NCBI GenBank assembly: GCA_964059195.1
Contig: CAXKWD010000007.1
Coordinates: 186,001 to 250,000 of the forward strand
Reading direction: 5' to 3'
Length of the DNA: 64,000 nucleotides
Source: Ectobius pallidus
Taxonomy: Eukaryota; Arthropoda; Insecta; Blattodea; Ectobiidae
Shown here: piece after piece, positions 24,307-36,150 of the stretch
Numbering within the stretch: the stretch's first letter is position 1
How the letters are laid out: every line of letters begins with the position of its first letter
Translations under genes and position numbers: made by a program
The notes under the pieces: generated by a model
Database searches by the model: none
Seen by the model: the letters and a program-made list of their open reading frames with translations, nothing else
What the model was told of the DNA's origin: nothing

Positions 24307-25986
24307 CTTTCATCCAAATCCACTGTTACTTGAATTCATGGAAGTGGAGTGACTTCTCGCGTTGACCACAGATTAAAAAGATTATGTTTGTAAAATATGT
24401 TTTTCTATAAGTCAAGTGCCTTGTATTTATAAATTAAAATCATTAAAAAAAAGGAATAAGAAAAATTACAACACGTTTTCATCATGTAAGAAGTAGAAAT
24501 AACTATTTTATGGAAAATGTAATGTTGTTATTGTTGTAAAAGAATAATGGCAGTGTCAATATTGTAATGTGGATAATTAAAAACTATGTTAATTGATATT
24601 TTGTTTTACGAATTGATATAACTAATTGTTTTTGAACATTTTCAGGTTTTATTTATAAAATTAAATATATTTGAATTTTAGACCAAATCTTCTAAATATG
24701 TTATGTAAGGATCTTGGTATACGGTTCAAAAAAATGTAAAATTCTGGTGCACATTTTGGCTTAAATTTTATCGAAATTTCGGAATAAAATGGCAATTTCT
24801 ATCTTATTTCTCATTAAAATAAAATATCCTTATAGCTTGTGTATATTTCTATCATGAGGATTGCACTTGACTGCTTGTACCTTTGATAACAGAATCTTAC
24901 TGAAGGATGGGCCGACTCTTGCTCGTTAGGAAATTCAAGTTCCATGGGACGATTCATTGCTCAGTTTGTGCAATTACAGAACTTTTGTACCGAAGATTGT
25001 ACCGAATACGTTGGTTACAATGCTCAAGTTGGGATTTTTTTCGACAAATTTTTGCAAACTTTTCGTTTACTGCCTCCCATAACCCCCAAAAACATATTTT
25101 TCCTGCGAATAACGCTAATTCACATAAAAACATGAACTAACTTAACATAATCCCAGTTTTTAAACCTAATTCTAGCAAAATCCTCATGTAAATTCATTTT
25201 GAGGGACCGTATATATTCAACAAATAAATACGTCGGCTCTCTCTCGCCATAAACATGCAATTTTCACTGCAGCCAAGGAGGAAGACCGGACCTTCAACGT
25301 ACGATAAATCATAAATCAACCTACCATACATTCTCGCTTCTATGGCATCCCAATCATTTTTTTATATATATAATGGAATACAAAAATTCAGTTTTAAGGA
25401 AATATTCCTTATATTAATATTCAATGTAGACATCAATAGGCCTAACCAATTATGACAATTCACTACGAACTTATGAAATATTCCCTGCAATGAATATACG
25501 AGTAAATAGGTCTACAAGCGGCGTAAATTTTTTATTAAGCTGACAATGAAAATACCTGGTTTTCATAAAGCTAAATCGTGACAATTATGCGTAGATTACA
25601 TAAGCTGCACAGAAAGTTCATATTTTTAAAACTAGCAAAGCCAATTTAATCGTTTTGCTTAAAAATAAGACCATAGTTACATGCTATCAGGCGATGACGA
25701 GACGAACATTTGCAGTTTGCCGGCTCATCCTTTTTGCAGCCTATTTTAAAATGTACTGAAAACAAACAGACTTGATTCGAACCTACTCGCCTGTTTTGAT
25801 CAGCATACAGAGACCGATTTGAATACAACTCGTGAAAATGGTCAACATCCGCTAAATCTTTTCAAGATCCATCGATGAAGTCAAAGGAGACAGTGAAAAT
25901 TCAACGAAACGTACGTATTTACCTCTTAGTTACTTTAATGCTATTCGTTTTGTCCTGTAAATGTTGAATCAGAATATATAGACTAT
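24307..25986. other. Unassigned sequence
   Basis: Open frames at 24907-25140 (plus) and 25646-25828 (minus) show no recognisable domain. No repeat boundary seen. Confidence 0.4.
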
Positions 25987-27070
25987 GGGCCAGTTGTATA
26001 AAACTCTCAAACTGATGGTCGTTTTTAACTGAAAGTTGGAAAATAACTAGCTACTTATGTTGTACAAAAAAAACCATTGAATGTGTAACTCACAGCTTTA
26101 AATAACTGGAGGAAATAATAAAACATCTGGCAAAAGTGCAAAAGTTGAGGGAAATTTGCAGAGAGTATTATGTGTGTATCTTTGGTATTTGATTTTCAGT
26201 TGTTTAATTATAGACAAAGCACCATGTTACACATATGTCTTAGGTATTTATTTCAATTGCTTAATAAAGATGAGTTTTTTAATCATTTCATTGAGGCTAT
26301 GTATATTTTTGCTTCAAACTGCTTTAACCTGTCCATAGAGGTGCTTAGGTGTGTAGGCCTAAATGCAACCTACAGTACCTATAAAGCTTGGAAGGTTACG
26401 AATTTTGTAGAAATCTAGTATTGTTTTCTTTTGACACTGTCCATAGTTGGAATCCTAATATACCGGGGCCTTAAAGTATAATTTTCTCTTATCAAATTTT
26501 GAATGGTTCTACTCGCTGTTCCTTTGTACTCTGTAACTATTTGGAAGCTTCCAATCACAATAATTCGCATAGGACCTCAGGGCTGATCCTGAGCATCATG
26601 AACATATGGCGAATTCGCTTCGTTCTTGATTGAAATGGGAGACATAACCTCTGTCTAGTTGTTCTGCCCGAATTTCGGTAGCATGTCATGTCCTTCTGTT
26701 ATGACATTTAGGAGATTCATGATGGGTTTTCGTTGCATCACCAGATGGGGTATCAGAATAATCAGAAATCTAGAAATAAATGTTGCTACCATAACCAACA
26801 ACAAAGCCAAGGTACGGGTGTCTGTACTTTTAATGTCATTAGACATTAGACTGAATCTAAATTATATGAAAATAATAATTAATAACTCACATTGTGCTTA
26901 TAAAATGGATTTCTAGTTTCTTTTTCACTGTTTGAAATGTATTTAAAATTTGCAAATCATCAGTTAATGTTTTAACTTGCAAAAATGTACCAGTTATATT
27001 AAACTGTTGGTTAGGATGAGATAAACTTCGATGAATGTTTGTACAGTTTACATGTTTATAAAACTGGCCC
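25987..27070. mobile_element. TIR element of GGGCCAGTT type (PIF/Harbinger or ISL2EU-like)
   Basis: Left end GGGCCAGTTGTATAAAAC, right end inverted GGGCCAGTTTTATAAAC, 1084 bp apart. Flanks (TAT before, TAA after) suggest a mutated TWA target, so the superfamily is tentative. Open frames 26156-26418 and 26655-26916 have no motifs I recognise; they could be decayed transposase. Confidence 0.65.
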
Positions 27071-27415
27071 TAAATCTTTAAATTTCTGTAGAGTCAGTGT
27101 GTTATTTTGTAATAACTTGACATCGTATTGGCAAGAAAGAAAGGCATTTCTTGAAATTAATAGAATTTAGATATCTTAGCATTGATTTGTTCTGAAATCT
27201 CAACAAATAGATACGTATCTGAAAACAACAATTTAATGTTATGTATCCATAACAGTTAATTTTAAGAAGATACAAAGGAGATTCAATTTAATTTTTCCTG
27301 CTGTAATGCATAAGCATTTCCTTAAGTTTTTTAGATAGCCGAGAAAAATGGTGAACAGACAGGAAGCCAACTTTTTAAGAGAGAGAGAGATAATATCCGG
27401 TCAAGTAGTTATAGT
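27071..27415. other. Unassigned sequence
   Basis: AT-rich, with a short GA run at 27379-27390. No gene. Confidence 0.4.
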
Positions 27416-27423
27416 GTTATGAC

Positions 27424-28032
27424 TAGGGTTCAGTTGTTTATGACATGTCATATTTTTTGTCCTGACCTCCATTCTCGCCGCATTCACAAATTGCCCGCTC
27501 GTTATCCTAATCGGGCAGTTTTGTTTTGCATATAAAGTCATATTTTGGTCTTTATTTTGGTTTTGGTCATATTTTGGCCATATTTCTAATTTAACGTCAT
27601 ATTTCAGTTATAAATTCGCTATAAGAGCACAATAATTATGCAGTATGATCACTAAATTGTCGACTTTAATTTTTTCCGAAAAAATCACTAATATTTTGGT
27701 TTTACTCTAACTGAAATGTGAAGGGACAATAACAAGTAATAGCACAATTAGCTCTTCCTCCTGCTTGTTAACAACTTCCAACAGACATGTTTTAAAAATA
27801 TTTTCAGCTCACATTTGGGAACATTAACAGATTAGAAGTTCTTTACAAGTAAAACTGTTAAAAAGGAATTATCTGATTGAATTAGTGTGATGTAAGACTT
27901 GGAACATTTATTTTTTGAAAAACCTTGTTTTATTAAGTCATATTTCGGATTTTTGGGTCATATTTAGTCTTTTTAAGGTCATATTTGCAGTCATATTTTC
28001 CACTTTTTTAGGTAATAAATATCCGATCCCTA
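27424..28032 (+). mobile_element. Complete non-autonomous hAT element A (TAGGG family)
   Basis: 609 bp with termini TAGGGTTC and GATCCCTA. Flanked by perfect 8-bp duplications GTTATGAC at 27416-27423 and 28033-28040. Rich in GTCATATTT motifs: at least seven, clustered towards both ends, as expected for subterminal transposase-binding repeats of hAT elements. No coding frame. Diverged relatives lie at 708-1294 and 2866-3756. Confidence 0.88.
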
Positions 28033-28040
28033 GTTATGAC

Positions 28041-28577
28041 TAGGGGGCGGATTTCTATGACATTTCATATTTTTTCATTTTTTTTCCCCCTTTTCCATAA
28101 TGCACATTGTGCGATATCCATCATATTATTATTATATTTTTTCCCTTTGCAATATTTCAGGTTTCCGACTACAGTAATTTAAACCAGATTTCAAGCATCC
28201 TGGTGAAAGTGGAACGGCTTTTATTGTGCATATAACTGCATATTTAGGGAATTTTCAACTATTGCAGCATATTTAGTATGAATATGCATATTTAAGTCAT
28301 ATTTTTGGCATATTTGTGTGCATAGTAAAGAAATTTTGAAGTTTCATATCATTTTTTGTAAATTTTGCATTATAATGATACTTTTTGAGAATTTACAGAT
28401 ATTTTAAATAATTAACACTATATTTTAATAAAATACATTGTAATGAAAGTTAAAAAAATATATACACAATGTGTAAATGGTAAAGTCATATTTTAAATTT
28501 TATTGGTCATATTTTAATGTTTTTTAGGTAATGCATGCATATATCCTATTTTTTAGGTCATGGAAATCCGCCCCCTA
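28041..28577. mobile_element. Complete non-autonomous hAT element B, adjacent to A
   Basis: 537 bp with 21-bp TIRs starting TAGGGGGCGGATTTC and matched inverted at 28557-28577 with one mismatch. Flanked by GTTATGAC at 28033-28040 and 28578-28585, so it shares a target copy with element A. GCATATTT motifs repeat inside. No coding frame. Confidence 0.88.
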
Positions 28578-28585
28578 GTTATGAC

Positions 28586-29773
28586 TATTGTGCTGTACGG
28601 TGCAGGCCAAAATGTAATTTCTAGACTCTAAACTCGAATTATGTAGACCTGCTCCAATGCTGAATTTATTTGGATCGAAACTGTTCCTACAACGGAAGAG
28701 GTAAACAGAGGAGACGCTCCAATGTTCCCAAAAATGTAAATGATTGAAAACGCCTTCACGTTGAAATCGCTCAACGAAACTCTACTCAATTTTCCTCAGC
28801 GACTATGGAATTGAAGTCAAGGGTAATAGCCAACAAATTTCATAATCAAAATCAAAATGAAGCGTTTATAACAAAATTTACTAGAAATAAATAAATGATA
28901 GCCTTGAATAACCTTTAACCGATTCGATGACGAAAAGTCACAGGACTCCGTCAAAATCCGTTACTGCTGGTCCAATCCGTTTCTTGATAGGGCGTACCGT
29001 TTAGTTACTATAAGGACAAAAATCCCTTTAGGCAGGCCTACAGGCTGAGGTAGATTTCGAAGTGCTTTTGGTTTAATTTATTGTCGGACTAAATTTATTA
29101 CGGACTAACGGCCTAAGTCTGCCAAATTGCAAGCTTCATGTGAAGTGGGTCAACATTAAAATATGAGTGAGTGAGTTAGTCGCGTGCGTTTATAGTACAG
29201 TGATACATGATTATTATCCATTATGATACATTATACTGAGATAAAACTTTTATTCGGATCTTTTTTTATGCACCGACCGCCTTTACCCCCAGAATTCCTC
29301 CTATACTTGATCCAAGATGTGTACGAGCAAAAGTAAACAACCGAATGTGAAAGTACAAAGCACAGTTCACAAGAGTTCGTTTTTTAGACTGTTTAGTCGA
29401 TTACATAAAATAAAGTAAATTGAATTTTCTTTTTCAGACTAAGTGCCAAGGATCCTGGGCTTGATTCTCCATGTTTTCTGTGTGTATAGGCTATATATTT
29501 ACAATCTGTATTTTCTCGTCGCAGGACAAATATTTTCCTCACACGTTCTTTGACGTAATTTCTGAGGGTCCTGGCTCGCGATTTTCTTCTATAATACAAA
29601 TTATTAGAAGCCATGCCTATTACGTTTAGTTACAATATGTGGTGTAATTCATCACACATTATGTAAATAAAAAGTACAGCGAATTAATTAATTATGTTAT
29701 AAAATACGTCTTTATTAAGTAACTTATGTCACTTGTTTTTCTTCAGAACAACAAATTTGCCTACAGGATCGAT
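28586..29773. other. Unassigned sequence with a SINE scrap
   Basis: No gene recognised. Positions 29270-29310 match the 'cggccgcctttacccccag' block of the SINE at 2540-2845. The open frame at 29393-29614 has no recognised domain. Confidence 0.45.
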
Positions 29774-29781
29774 GTGCACAG

Positions 29782-31215
29782 CAGTGGCGGCTCCTTGGGG
29801 TAGGCAGGGTAGGCAGAGCCTACCCTTATACATTAAAACTGCACTTGTCTTTTTTTTATTCTTCAAAAAGTTTTCCGACTAGTATTTTGATATATCATAG
29901 TAGTATTTTGATATACCATATAGTGTTTAATATTTTATTTCATAATATGATGAACAGCTACCTTTATGTTACGTGCGAAATAATTCAATTCGCTAGCCCA
30001 CAGTAATTTGAACGGCCCGCCTAGACAGTGCTCCCTGCTTCACTTCGTTTGAATGACGTCATGAGGTAGGCAGATTTGGAAAGTGCCTGTCTTCCTGAGT
30101 TCTGAGATGGGCTACATAGCAATCTGTCTGTGTGAAATATCCATGTCCAGCGCATGAGTAAACTGCCCTGGCCAGCTAATACAAATTCTGCCTACCCCAT
30201 CACGAAAATGTTCGAGCCTAGCCGATATCTATACGAAGACTAATCCGTGCGCTTTTTAAAGGAACGTAACTCTGCTGCAGAATTGCTGCAGCGAGGTTGA
30301 AGTGTTTTTATAATTATTCCTTTTAAGAAAGAATGCACGGAAAGTCTGTTCCTTCATGAAACTTTCTGAAACTAGCCCATAACTTTACAAGGGCTCAATG
30401 CCGTAGGTTAAGCGTAGGAAATTTTGCCGCTAGATATTATATTTATGAAATTTAAAATCAACGTTTTAAAGTGATTTCTGTAAGTAGGTTTTTTGTAGTT
30501 TAAGTATTTAAGTTTAAAGTTCTTTAACACCGTTCTCTCGTCTTGACGATGTAGAAAAGCGACAGATTTTGGACAATGGTCGACACATCCCTATGTTTAA
30601 CACGGTTGTACGTCGCGTTTGTAAGAAGAGTGCTAGAAAATGTAATCTTTCGTGGTAGCCTACGATTCACACAGGACGTTATCTGAAAACCAATCTCTAT
30701 TGCTGGCCACAGAGAACTAATTATGGAAGGTGCATTGCAATATAGAAGGATACTTTAATATGAAAAACTTATCAAATGCTATAAAAAACATGATCACATA
30801 GGCCAATTCCATAAGTCGTAAACGATTGAAAAAAATTAATCCTATTTACGAATTGTCAGAGCATTTAGCAACACAGCTATAAAACAAGAAAGTGGAGAAA
30901 GATAGACAAATAATGAAAAGGCCGATGTCACTGTATTGTTAGGTAAGCAGGAACTACCCATTCTGAGTCACGGGAATTTTAAAGAGTTCGCAATAGCTTT
31001 AACCACAACGTTTATTGAACTGGTAACTAAATCAACTGGTAAAACAGGAATTCTGGTATGATGACGTTATTAGACGTTATGCTGTCAGGTAAAATCGGCG
31101 CAGCTATTTGATTTTGAGGTGAATTCAGCTAAACTGAACGTACCACACTTCAGCTTAATTTATTCTCTAATCTCTAGTTTGCCTACCCTGGGTACTTGGT
31201 CACGAGCCGCCACTG
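29782..31215 (+). mobile_element. hAT element (CAGTGGCGG family) with decayed transposase
   Basis: Termini CAGTGGCGGCTC and inverted GAGCCGCCACTG; flanked by a perfect 8-bp duplication GTGCACAG at 29774-29781 and 31216-31223. At 30930-30990 the plus strand reads ADVTVLLGKQELPILSHGNF, the GKQELPFRGH-type motif of ZMYM1-like hAT transposases. Other decayed pieces precede it. Frames are broken by stops, so the transposase is dead. About 1.4 kb is far shorter than an autonomous member. Confidence 0.85.
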
Positions 31216-31223
31216 GTGCACAG

Positions 31224-32052
31224 ATTTCCACGGACGGGTGGTGCTTTTTGTTTCTCACCGTGGCAGGTTGACGAACATGACGCTTCTTGTACATGAACAA
31301 AGATATTATCGTAGTAGGGCATTCTGAATTCTGCAGTAGGGGAGGTTTGTTGTATTGGTGAACCTGTTTCCCAGAATTAAACGTGTTCAGCTGGTGCAAC
31401 GTCACTCCTCTAACGTCCAATCGCCTTACCGGAGATAAAAATATGGCAGAATTTACGCTACTTTTCGCTAGATCGTGTTATATAAGAAAGTATACCGTTT
31501 AGGGCGGGGGGGGGGGGGGTTGGGCCAAATCATTCGTCGAGGCAACATCGCCTCTCCAGAGAACTATCTATAACAAAATACATGTGATATTAAGTGTTTT
31601 ATGAGGAGAAAGTTGGTTGTCAAAGTGGGCCCCCTACTATGCGACTTTACCAAGGGTAGTTATAAGACAGTCATAATTTGTACAAGTTCAACCCTTGTCT
31701 GGCGTGCATGAGGCTGAGGCTCCTTGCAATGTGACGTGTTCATATGATTATGAATGACTGGAAGCAATAAAGTGAAAGACTTCAAAGCCATCACTTGTGA
31801 TAAAGGTCAGCTGGCTCTAAACTGAGAAATTTAATGGTAAGTAATGGAATGAGAGAATCCTAACTCTAATTATATTTATTACGACAATTAGCGAATATTT
31901 ACATAATTCATCATGTAAGAATAATTAAAAACCACAAAATTAAAATAAACCTATTTGTTTCATTAACTGAGATAGCCAATGCCATGTTGACACCGTTAAG
32001 ATAATGCTGTGTTATTTCTTTATCTTAAAACTCTCTGATGTGAGTTGTGACA
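31224..32052. other. Unassigned sequence with a G run
   Basis: No gene. Fourteen consecutive G at 31506-31519. Confidence 0.45.
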
Positions 32053-32060
32053 GTAATAAC

Positions 32061-33011
32061 TAGGGCCCGGGGGTTTAGCCACAAAAACATTACATCAGGT
32101 TAGTGGTGACTGGGATATAGCCGCATGTAAACACGAGGGAAGGGGTGACTCGCTTTCAGTGGCGCACTTTAATACGAACATTCAAGTTCAAGGACAGTGC
32201 AGCTAGTCCGGTGAAATGATAGACACAGCGTCATAGAATGGTTTGCACATTTAATCGTAAATCACAAAATATATTTCCTAGTAAAACGAACATAAATATA
32301 ACAACCAATGCTTTAATATTTGTTAACAATATTCACAGTGAAAATTAAAAGACAATTTATACATTACGTCTGTGCATACGCTTTGTTGCAGTGAATGGCA
32401 ATATACATTTTGAAGTTTTCAAAAGAAAAAATAACTTCTATTTTCCTCCAAAGAATATCTTTAATGGTAAAAACTTCTCTCTACGTTTCATGACGTGACG
32501 GGGGGGATGAGATATTAGTCTTTCCCTTGTGTTGGTACACATCGGTCTTCTGTAGAACCTTCCAGTGCACCTCGAAAGGTAAAAACAGTAGAAAAATCCT
32601 GCATTTTTCTGGAGAATTTTTATTTTATTTCTGCTGCACCTGTAGAAGTATTCCATCTTCAGGTTGACTCTTACCTATGAATAATTCCTCCATGAGTCTG
32701 TTCGCTTGTGCCATTTACATATTTTGTCTCTCTAGAAGAGTGATACATCTAGACAGTTGCCGAAATTATTTGCAATGAACTTGATATTACTTAGTAGCTT
32801 TTCTAAACAGAAGGCTAAACATTTTCTGGAGCAGCACCCCCACTCATTTTAGCTTGATCCGCCACTGGTTGTCAAGAACGCACAACACACAACGTCGTCA
32901 ACAGAACACTAAACTGCCACATGCAGTGCAAGTTGTTTACTAACTCAGAAAGCTTTCTATGCCTTGTGCATCACTAACTTGACGAATTATTGGCTAAACC
33001 CCCGGGCCCTA
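32061..33011. mobile_element. Non-autonomous hAT element C (TAGGGCCCGG termini)
   Basis: TIR TAGGGCCCGGGGGTTTAGCC is matched exactly inverted at 32992-33011. Flanked by a perfect 8-bp duplication GTAATAAC at 32053-32060 and 33012-33019. 951 bp. The minus open frame at 32438-32656 shows no transposase motif. Confidence 0.88.
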
Positions 33012-33132
33012 GTAATAACATAGCCTAGAATATATGTGGCCTTTTGCTGATCGCCCAGTTCCCCTTCCACCAGGACTGTGGTTCTGATTTCGTGTTGTAT
33101 GTTAGGTTAGAATGCATGCTTTAAGAACTCAC

Positions 33133-33268
33133 CCCGTCCAGAGCACGAACTCGATGTTCTCCCCCTGCTTCCTCTTCATGGCCACCAGAGCCCATGGAGA
33201 GTCACAGCTGTAATCACCAAACTTCCCTCCCGGTCTCCTGTTCGATGCTCCACCTGTCCGTCGGCACT
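33133..33268 (-). CDS. Single exon of an acid-sphingomyelinase-like phosphodiesterase (SMPDL3-like)
   Basis: The minus strand has a pyrimidine-rich acceptor ending 'ttgcag' at 33269, an open exon of about 45 codons and a consensus donor GTGAGT at 33132-33127. In the only sensible frame the exon reads GGKFGDYSCDSPWALV, a Lys-rich stretch, then ENIEFVLWTG. The GDY.CDSPW and FV.WTG blocks are characteristic of the N-terminal metallophosphoesterase domain of secreted acid sphingomyelinases and SMPDL3 enzymes; the next exon should begin with the metal-binding Asp of WTGD. The family hydrolyses phosphodiester bonds in sphingomyelin or nucleotides, outside cells or in lysosomes. A helix residue or two seem missing after WALV. 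Flanking exons (HxTDxH upstream, GHDD downstream) were not found, so introns must be long. This is the only convincing host coding sequence here. Confidence 0.8.
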
Positions 33269-33491
33269 CTGCAACAAATTAAAACATCCATCAAGTCCAC
33301 TCTCAAGAATTTAAATGCCTACATTTCCAGCCACATGCAACATCTTACTGACGCTTTAAACAGTCAGTTATTACTGATCACCTATTTCAATTGTAAATAA
33401 TAAAACATCATAAAGCGCCAAAATATTCCACCTATTTATGTTATTTCTCTTTGTGCTAACATAAAAGTAATGTAAACTGACTCATATTAAC

Positions 33492-34131
33492 TACGAGGAC
33501 CATTCAATAATAAGACACAAACTGACCTGGAAAAAACCGTTCATTTTTACAAAACAAGACTTTTCCTACTTTTAAACATAATCCCCATCAACATTTATGC
33601 ACTTGTCCCAATGAGTTACTAGCTTTTGTGTACCGGCTGTCTTGGTGTCGGAGCCATTTTCCCACAAATTTGTAGACATCCTCGTTATCCTGAAACTTCT
33701 TCCCACGTAATGCCTCCTTCAGTGGACCAAACAATTAGAGTTTCAAGTGAGGAAGTTGCAACTTCAACAGGCCGGCCAGAACGGTGTTCGTCAGTCACTG
33801 ATTCTCGACCACTTTTGAACTGTTCTACCCACTTGTAAAAATTTCCACGGTTCGTACAACTTTCACCATACACTTTAGTCATTTTGGAGTATATATTAGC
33901 TGGTTTTTAACTTTCAGCAATCAGAAAACCAATCACAGAACGTTGTTCAACCAATGTGGTATTTTCAAGAAGACCCGACATCGTTATAAACAGAGCAATT
34001 TTGATCCATCAGCTGATTACAACTCGTCCCAGTGAAGCCAACTTAAAATTCTAAATGTATCAAACGTGTACTATCAACCGTCTTTTCCCCAGACCAATTT
34101 GTCTTTTTAATTATTGAATGCCCCTTCTCAT
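33492..34131 (-). pseudogene. Internally deleted mariner element
   Basis: Imperfect TIRs: left 'aggaccattcaataat', right inverted 'ggggcattcaataatt', with further matching inside. On the minus strand the N-terminal HTH region of a mariner (SETMAR-type) transposase starts near 33980 with MSGLLENTTLVEQRSVI. It has one stop, then KVYGESCTNRGNFYKWVEQF, a Gly-Arg-Glu-Ser motif and RSGRPVE. The extreme C-terminus (WDKCINVDGDYV) lies at about 33560-33610. The whole DDD catalytic core between them is deleted. Target TA is present on the left only. Confidence 0.8.
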
Positions 34132-34445
34132 CATGGAATAAAACATATTCCTGTCACATATTAATACTTTTGTACAATTTTATTGCATGTAACATTATAT
34201 GGCATTTGGGTATTGCAGGACCTCAGTCATGTTTCAGTATAGTCACATTATAAGCATTTTATTTTCATTAAATTATCTATAACTTATATGGTTGTGATAG
34301 ATTCTTGAAATAAAGGCAGTTGAGAAGGTTTGCTCATCATAACACAAGTCTTATTAATTTAAGCTTTTTAGTTATATTTTAGTATGGCGAGTTAGGTTAG
34401 TTTAGTTAAAACTATATATAGTCTAAAGCATGGGCTACTTTATAA
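34132..34445. other. Unassigned sequence
   Basis: AT-rich, no gene. Confidence 0.4.
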
Positions 34446-34890
34446 GTAGGGCTCGAATTTTTCAAAATGCATATTTCGATAGTTATTGATGTTATTGCAT
34501 ATTCTAAACATAGAGGCATTATTCTGCATATATACGGTTGAAATTTAGGACAATTTTAAGAATCTCTTTCTAAACATACTTTGGACATCCCTTCCAAGTT
34601 TCTATTTGCAACTTTCTGAGTAACGGCATTTTAGTTTTACCGCTAGACATATCTACCTGGCTACGTGGTGGTAGGGGGATTTACAAATGGAAATGGGTAT
34701 GTTTGCCAGATGAATGTTCCAAACATTTGGTACTAGTGTATAAATACTGCCCAATCACTTCAGTTGATGTAGAAATATCATTCTCGGCGTATAAAGTCAT
34801 TATGACGGACAATAGCATAGTTTGTCTACAGAAAACATTGAAAGACTACTAGTTACCTATTGTGATGCTACTTTCGGCAAATGAATTATG
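34446..34890 (+). pseudogene. hAT remnant: TAGGG-type start plus transposase dimerisation region
   Basis: Starts TAGGGCTCGAATTTTTC with repeated GCATAT motifs, preceded by TTTATAAG, like the other TAGGG elements here. At 34735-34850 the plus strand reads CPITSVDVEISFSAYK and VIMTDN, the 'TSVDVERSFS.YK..L.DNR' signature of hAT C-terminal dimerisation regions. The rest of the transposase is missing and stops follow. The SINE at 34922 interrupts or borders it, and AT-rich sequence with 'catat' motifs at 35346-35450 may be its 3' end. No right terminus was identified. Confidence 0.65.
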
Positions 34891-34921
34891 TAAGTAGGAG
34901 AATGAATAAAATTACACGTTT

Positions 34922-35345
34922 TTTCTTTCTTTCTTCTTCGTAGTTTTACCTCTCCCTTTTAGGATTTAAGCGACCCAAGCCGCCCGGGCCTTACAGGGCC
35001 GCAACCTGTCGGAAGAGGGATTACCTTTGGATCACATACATACTTTTTTGAACAGACAAGGACATGGAGGGCCTCCCCGAATGAATGATCAGCCCAATGC
35101 CGGGGCCACCTCCGAGACAACACGAACATATAGGACGTTACACACCCTCACTCAGAACAAGGCGAGGATGAGGATGAAGATGATATCCGGGGACCACAAG
35201 GACCTAAAGTTACCTGACATTTGTCTCACAGGTGAGGGAAAACCCCGGAAAAAACATCACCTAGGTAACTTGTCCCGACCAGGAATCGAACCCGGGCCTG
35301 CTGCGTGAGATGATTGAACGCATCCCCTGAGCCACAGCGGTGGAC
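34922..35345 (-). mobile_element. tRNA-derived SINE (family 2)
   Basis: Second near-complete copy. On the minus strand box A 'GTGGCTCAGGGGATGCG' and box B 'CCGGGTTCGATTCC' are intact, followed by the conserved body with 'cggaggtggccccggcattg' and a GAAA-rich tail at 34922-34940. Confidence 0.85.
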
Positions 35346-36143
35346 AAATTACACCTTTTATAAATGCAAATTTATATATTTTTTAATATTTTCCATATCT
35401 TTTGTGCATAATTGCATGCATATGTGAAGAATAATTAACTATTTGGTAGGGAATAAAATGTTAGCAATATATTTATGTAGCAAATATAATTGTACAATTA
35501 ATTTTTTACAGACACTAAGGCCATTTTGGTGCATGTTTTCCACTTTAGTTACAGTTAGGTCAGGCTAACACCACGTGGCGGTTTTACTAAGTATTCAAGA
35601 CGAGGACTTGAAAATGTTTTCAGATGTGTAACATATTTTACACGTTACTAAAGGAGGAAAAATAAATATTGCAAATAAAATGTTTTGACATTCGAGATGA
35701 AAAAACTGTGTAATTAAATAAGATAAATATTACAGTTGGTTCTAAAAATTTGGAGGAATGCTTAACATTGTTTTAAGTTCTTTCGTTTACTCATGAATTT
35801 TAAACTTTAACCTCGGGTGTGTTACTTGCAAACTCCAAAAACTGAAACTTTTTTTTTTGCTAATACCTTGCTACTGTTGTGCCCTCGCCCAGGAGGTGGC
35901 ACATGTCAGGAATATTCGAACGATCGGCTCTACGTTCGTTATCTTCTTCTTTAATTACCTTTCATTCGTTTCTGAAATAAATATTATTTCCAACACCAAC
36001 AATCATGATTTTACTCTTTTAATTATTTAACTTAAATAAAACTATTAATTCGGATGGATCAGGATCTTATACTCTCGTAAGAAAACACTTGAAATTAATT
36101 TACATATTTATTCTATAAATCGAAAAGTGAATATGTTTCCTTG
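35346..36143. other. Unassigned sequence
   Basis: AT-rich. No gene recognised. Confidence 0.4.
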
Positions 36144-36150
36144 AACTTAC

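Noticed and set aside
32157..32871. A hAT element with CAGTGGCG ends inside element C
   Set aside because: 'cagtggcgcact' and 'gatccgccactg' share only about 8 bases, with no target duplication.
33626..33838. Plus-strand frame in the mariner region
   Set aside because: It is antisense to the recognisable mariner transposase fragment.
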